Assembly (NCBI RefSeq): GCF_034377145.1 | Contig: NZ_CP139712.1 | Span: 1-64,000, forward strand | Direction of reading: 5' to 3' | From: Sulfitobacter sp. OXR-159 | GTDB taxonomy: Bacteria; Pseudomonadota; Alphaproteobacteria; Rhodobacterales; Rhodobacteraceae | Length of the DNA: 64,000 bases | Shown: one piece after another, positions 60,217 to 64,000 of the stretch | Position numbering within the stretch: the stretch's first letter is position 1 | Layout: every line of letters starts with the position of its first letter | Program-made: the position numbers and the translations under genes | The notes under the pieces: generated by a model | The model's input: only the letters and a program-made list of their open reading frames with translations | Told to the model about the DNA's origin: nothing | Databases searched by the model: none

Positions 60217-61374
60217 CTACGGGCGCAACCGTTCCAACGCGCTTTGCACGGCTTGACGGCGCGGGTCATCTCCCGGCACCTCCGACAACAGGATTTCAGC
60301 GTGTTCAAACGCCGCGATTGCCGGCGCGGTATCACCCAGAACCGAATAGGCATTGCCAAGCCGCATCCATCCATCAAGATCGTCAGGCTCATCTTCCAGC
60401 CGCGTGGCCAGCCGTTCGACCATCGAGCGGATGAAATCCTGTCGTTCCTCCACACTCATGTCCTGCGCGTTTTCGATGTCTTCCTGTGTCGGGCCGGACG
60501 CACTGGTCTTCGGGGCATAGTCGGCCAGCGAGATCGGAGCCTTGCCGATCTTCGCGCCAATCCGGTTGGCTTCGCCAACAAAGCTTTCCATCCACGGGAA
60601 AAACCTATCCGCATCGTCCAGCCGGGCCACCAGCGTTTCGTGAGCCCGAGCCTCATCGCCCTTCTGCTCGAGCGAGACTGCCTTGAAAAAGGCAGCACCG
60701 GGATTGGAAGGATCCAGTTCGTACGCCCGATCAATCGCGGTGTCCGCTTCAGGTGTCACCACACCTTGCTCTGCGTAGATCAGAACCTCGGCCAACATGG
60801 AGAAGACGGCGGAATCGGCCTCCGGTCGTTGTGCGACAACTCTATATGCATCGGCTGCATCCGCATACCGGCCCATTTTCGAATAGGTTTGCCCCAGCAG
60901 CATCCAGCCTTCCGAAGGCCCGCCTTCGGGGTCTGAACTGAGCCGGACGTACAGACGATCTGTCAATTCGGCGATTTCCGCCGCTTCCTGCCGTTCAGTG
61001 GCACGTTCGGCAAAGGCGACACCTGGGATCTCTGGCGAGCCCATTGCGGAGTAATATCCAAAAGCGAAGACCGGCACGAACACTGCGCTCAGAACGACCA
61101 TCAAGCGGCCCCCTGCCGCCGGTTTCCCATCTGACAGAACGGACCGGCGCGACTGCACGAGGATCCGTCTCTTGATCTCCTGCTCCGCCGCCGTGGCCTC
61201 GGTGTCGGAAATGACACCGCGCTCAAGATCCCGCCGAACCTCATCCAACTGATCCATGAGGACCGCATCCGTGGCGTCAGCCGGGACGGGTGTCCGCGAC
61301 GACCGATGGCGCAGCGGCAGGCCCATGAAAAGCAGACCTACAACGGATAACAGGGCGAAAACCAACCAGATCAT
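60217..61374 (-). CDS. ccmI: CcmI, cytochrome c maturation TPR protein
   Basis: The 385-aa protein has two N-terminal spans (WLVFALLSVVGLLFMGLPLR and the span near 93-112) and a periplasmic TPR region (GWMLLGQTYSKMGRYADAAD, GWMRLGNAYSVLGDTAPAIA). CcmI holds apocytochromes for heme attachment. Its start overlaps the ccmH stop by four bases. The Ccm genes here sit beside a plasmid cluster encoding four cytochromes c. Confidence 0.92.
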   Translation of the reverse strand: MIWLVFALLSVVGLLFMGLPLRHRSSRTPVPADATDAVLMDQLDEVRRDLERGVISDTEATAAEQEIKRRILVQSRRSVLSDGKPAAGGRLMVVLSAVFVPVFAFGYYSAMGSPEIPGVAFAERATERQEAAEIAELTDRLYVRLSSDPEGGPSEGWMLLGQTYSKMGRYADAADAYRVVAQRPEADSAVFSMLAEVLIYAEQGVVTPEADTAIDRAYELDPSNPGAAFFKAVSLEQKGDEARAHETLVARLDDADRFFPWMESFVGEANRIGAKIGKAPISLADYAPKTSASGPTQEDIENAQDMSVEERQDFIRSMVERLATRLEDEPDDLDGWMRLGNAYSVLGDTAPAIAAFEHAEILLSEVPGDDPRRQAVQSALERLRP

Positions 61375-61841
61375 GAACCGTCCTTTGAAGCGTTCTCTTC
61401 AATGAAACGCGCAATTTCCGCTTTTTCGTCATCGGAAAATCCCGTTGCGGCAGCCCTGCGCCGGCTTCTCGAAATGACGGTCCAGCCGACAAGCAGCGAA
61501 ACAAGCGCAAACACGAAGGGCGCCATCCAGAGCGCGAGAGTGGCGCGATTCAGGGGCGGGCGCATCAGGACATAATCGCCATACCGGGCGTGGATGTACG
61601 CGATGACCTCCTTGTCGCTGTCACCGGCAACAAGCCTTTCGCGCACCAGTATGCGCAGGTCCCGCGCAACCCCGGCGTTGGAGCTGTCGATGTCCTGATT
61701 CTGGCAGACAACGCAGCGCAGTTCCCGTGATATTTCACGGGCGCGTTGCTCCAGTACAGGATCCTGCAACATCTCGTCTGGCTCGACCGCCAAGGCCGTC
61801 ACCGGAAGCAGCAGGAGGAAAGCAAATGCGATATACCTCAT
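61371..61841 (-). CDS. ccmH: CcmH/CcmL apocytochrome thiol reductase
   Basis: The 156-aa protein has a signal peptide, the active-site LRCVVCQNQDIDSS, the DLRILVRERL and GDYVLMRPPL motifs, and a C-terminal anchor. It reduces the CxxCH thiols of apocytochromes. It overlaps both ccmI and ccmG by four bases. Confidence 0.94.
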   Translation of the reverse strand: MRYIAFAFLLLLPVTALAVEPDEMLQDPVLEQRAREISRELRCVVCQNQDIDSSNAGVARDLRILVRERLVAGDSDKEVIAYIHARYGDYVLMRPPLNRATLALWMAPFVFALVSLLVGWTVISRSRRRAAATGFSDDEKAEIARFIEENASKDGS

Positions 61842-62404
61842 CCGTTCTGGCCCCTTGCTAACGCGCCAGCCTGGATCAATGCTTCCCTGAATGTGGAAAT
61901 CGCCGTTTCGCCCACGACGGGGCCGACATATCTGAACAACACCGTCCCGTCAGAGCCGACAATGAATGTTTCAGGTACGCCCGAAAGGCCCCATTCAATC
62001 CCCACTCTGCCGCTCAGATCAGACCCGATCCTTTCGTAGGGATTGCCAAGCTCAGCAAGCCATTTAGTCGCATCCTCCGGCTTGTCCTTGTAATTGATCC
62101 CGAACAACGTCAGCCCGTCCTTTTCGACCATCTGGGTCAGAACCCCGTGTTCGGCCCGGCAGGGCACGCACCACGAGGCAAACACGTTCACGATGACCGG
62201 TCGCGGGTTCCCGACCAGATCGGCGCGGGAAAGCCCTGGCGTCTCCAACCCGTCGACAGCGGCCAGATCGAATTCGGGTGCCGGCTGCGAGATCAGAACC
62301 GAAGGAATGTTGTTCGGGTCCCGGTCCGGGTTCAAGCCCCACAGAAAAAACCCCCCGAAAATGGCCGCGATTGCCAGCGGAATGAATGCCAGTATACGTC
62401 CCAT
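61838..62404 (-). CDS. ccmG: CcmG/DsbE thioredoxin-like protein
   Basis: The 188-aa protein has an N-terminal anchor (LAFIPLAIAAIFGGFFLW), the thioredoxin active site VFASWCVPCRAEH and the GVPETF loop with the cis-Pro typical of DsbE. It supplies reducing power to CcmH. It lies 2 bp after ccmF. Confidence 0.94.
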   Translation of the reverse strand: MGRILAFIPLAIAAIFGGFFLWGLNPDRDPNNIPSVLISQPAPEFDLAAVDGLETPGLSRADLVGNPRPVIVNVFASWCVPCRAEHGVLTQMVEKDGLTLFGINYKDKPEDATKWLAELGNPYERIGSDLSGRVGIEWGLSGVPETFIVGSDGTVLFRYVGPVVGETAISTFREALIQAGALARGQNG

Positions 62405-62406
62405 GC

Positions 62407-64000
62407 CTACTCCGCAGGAAGTGCTGCGGGCGCTGTCGCCTTGCGACGGGGTGCCCCGACGCGCAACCGCCGGTCAGACAGCGAAAGACCCCCACCAAGC
62501 ACAAGCATCGCCGATCCGATCCAGATAAAGTTGACCAGAGGTTCATACAGGATGCGCAGGGTCCAAGCCCCTTGCGTGCTCTCGTCCTCGGCGGCCGGAT
62601 TTGCGATGGACGCATAGAGATCACCGGCCATTGTCGATCTGATGGCGCTCTCTGTGGTGGTGGTTTGCGCGACCGGATAGGTACGCCGCTCCGGGAAGAG
62701 ATCGGTGACATAGTTCCCCTCCCGGGCCACACGAAGCGTGCCACGATCCGCGAAGTAATTTGGCCCACGCACACGTTCGGCCCCCTCAAAGGTGACATCG
62801 AACCCACCAATGCTGACCTCTGTACCGGGCCGGACAAAGATGATTTCCTCGGATTTCCAGACCGTCGAGCCGATAAATCCGAACATCGCCATCGCGAGCC
62901 CCGCATGAGCCAGTGTCATCCCATGAGAGGATCTGGGCAGGTTGCGTGCACGGCGCACCGATTCCGGGAACGGTGCCTCAAACAGCTTTATGCGCATCGC
63001 CCATTCCCGCAGGGTTGAGAAAAACAGCCAGAATGCAAGCATCAGCGACAGATACCCCAACACCGGACCGCCCTCGGCGAGATACCAGGTCACCAATGTC
63101 GCGAGCACGGCCAGAACGACCACGAAACGCAACCGCTGCAGAACGCCCGCCAGATCGGCACGTTTCCAGGACAGGTAAGGCCCCAGCCCCATCGCAAAGA
63201 CGAGCGGCAGCATCACGGGAATAAAGGACGCATTGAAGAAGGGCGGCCCCACCGACAGTTTTTCACCGCCCGTCGCGGCTTCGTAGAAGAGCGGGTACAA
63301 GGTGCCGAACAGCACAATGCCGGTGGCCGTGGCCAGCAGCAGGTTGTTCACCAATAGCCCCGCTTCCCGGCTGATCGGCTTAAACAGGCCGCCGGGCTCC
63401 ATTGTCGGCGCGCGCCAGGCAAACAGAGCAAGGGAACCGCCGATCGAAACGGCCAGCAATCCAAGGATATAAAGTCCCCTTTCCGGGTCGACCGCGAATG
63501 CATGCACAGAGGTCAGCAGGCCCGATCGGACAATGAACGTGCCCAAGAGCGATAGGGAAAAAGTCAGGATCGCCAGAAGGATTGTCCAGCTTTTGAACGC
63601 ATCCCGTTTCTCCGTCACGATTGCGGAATGCAGCAGTGCCGTGCCCATCAGCCATGGCATGAAACTGACGTTCTCAACGGGATCCCAGAACCACCAGCCG
63701 CCCCAGCCAAGCTCATAATAGGCCCACCAGGATCCCAGCGCGATGCCTGCGGTCAGGCTCATCCAGGCAGCCAGCGTCCACGGACGTACCCACCGTGCCC
63801 AGGCCGCGTCCACCCGCCCTTCGATCAGGGCGGCAACCGCGAACGAAAAGACAATCGAGAACCCGACATACCCGAAGTAGAGAAGCGGCGGGTGCATGGC
63901 GAGACCGACATCCTGCAATAATGGGTTGAGGTCCTGACCGTCGTCTGCCGGAGGGAAAACGCGGTCGAAGGGATTGGACGTCAGCAGCATGAAAGTCAGG
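62407..64000 (-). CDS. ccmF: CcmF heme lyase, 5' end beyond the window
   Basis: At least 531 codons of the heme lyase subunit are present. The frame is open to the right edge, so the N-terminus (about 120 residues for a typical CcmF of 650 aa) lies outside. The WWD heme-handling motif is visible (ELGWGGWWFWDPVENVSFMP), with many membrane spans and conserved His residues. With ccmG, ccmH and ccmI it forms the usual ccmFGHI order. Confidence 0.94.
   Translation of the reverse strand, partial: LTFMLLTSNPFDRVFPPADDGQDLNPLLQDVGLAMHPPLLYFGYVGFSIVFSFAVAALIEGRVDAAWARWVRPWTLAAWMSLTAGIALGSWWAYYELGWGGWWFWDPVENVSFMPWLMGTALLHSAIVTEKRDAFKSWTILLAILTFSLSLLGTFIVRSGLLTSVHAFAVDPERGLYILGLLAVSIGGSLALFAWRAPTMEPGGLFKPISREAGLLVNNLLLATATGIVLFGTLYPLFYEAATGGEKLSVGPPFFNASFIPVMLPLVFAMGLGPYLSWKRADLAGVLQRLRFVVVLAVLATLVTWYLAEGGPVLGYLSLMLAFWLFFSTLREWAMRIKLFEAPFPESVRRARNLPRSSHGMTLAHAGLAMAMFGFIGSTVWKSEEIIFVRPGTEVSIGGFDVTFEGAERVRGPNYFADRGTLRVAREGNYVTDLFPERRTYPVAQTTTTESAIRSTMAGDLYASIANPAAEDESTQGAWTLRILYEPLVNFIWIGSAMLVLGGGLSLSDRRLRVGAPRRKATAPAALPAE

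Noticed and set aside
1..64000. CRISPR arrays, tRNA or rRNA genes
   Set aside because: I saw no regularly spaced repeats of CRISPR type and no recognisable tRNA or rRNA sequence.

Overview
This 64-kb window looks like part of a large repABC plasmid or chromid from an alphaproteobacterium, most likely Rhodobacteraceae (Roseobacter/Paracoccus type). The reasons are the repA-repB-repC cassette that opens the window, the high GC, and a set of genes (ArdC, a large ParB-like protein, strawberry-notch helicase, tandem DUF736, DUF6878/DUF6915/DUF3768-type small proteins) that I associate with Rhodobacteraceae plasmids. No rRNA, tRNA, CRISPR or conjugation genes were seen.

Layout. (1) 1-3.6 kb: replication and partition cassette with two parS-like palindromes. 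(2) 3.7-29.6 kb: an accessory module that resembles a plasmid establishment or anti-defence region: a Fic enzyme, ArdC, AlaE, an IS110 and an IS1380 element, DUF3768, a ParB-like protein, two unknown proteins, a RelB/RelE-type toxin-antitoxin pair, a strawberry-notch (SNO) helicase gene, and DUF6878, DUF6915 and DUF736-type proteins. Several genes have their own terminator-like hairpin and a similar leader (roughly AAGGACATCCCC-ATG). The SNO gene is split by two separate insertions, an IS1111-group element and a 6.3-kb tyrosine-recombinase-trio (RIT) element. Removing both restores one 1420-codon frame. The RIT element carries a primase-helicase of the TOTE type. Its perfect 163-bp inverted repeats contain the leader, start codon and first 12 codons (and most of the 13th) of both inward-facing genes.

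(3) 29.7-35.1 kb: a defence patch holding a type II-short-like CBASS operon (35-aa ORF, patatin-like CapV, CD-NTase, E2-like protein), a divergent XRE-ImmA/IrrE gene with a truncated PIN partner, remnants of a siderophore ABC transporter, and a serine-recombinase-like gene. (4) 35.4-42.8 kb: metal genes, including a broken CDF gene, a CBS protein, an L,D-transpeptidase, a CmtR-like regulator divergent from an HMA-CDF/LspA/P450 operon, a second CDF, and an IS6 element.

(5) 42.8-64 kb: a copper and periplasmic redox island. It contains ScsB/DsbD, a frameshifted glutaredoxin-MauE gene, a DUF305 protein, CueR, CopA, CopZ, and a long minus-strand operon (two-component system, two L,D-transpeptidases, four cytochromes c, multicopper oxidase, DsbA). 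A DUF411 protein and the ccmI-ccmH-ccmG-ccmF genes follow, and ccmF runs off the right edge. MerR-type operators recur through regions 4 and 5. The likely joint function is copper and heavy-metal tolerance: export, periplasmic oxidation and chaperoning, disulfide repair, cytochrome maturation, and spare copies of cell-wall enzymes that copper is known to inhibit.
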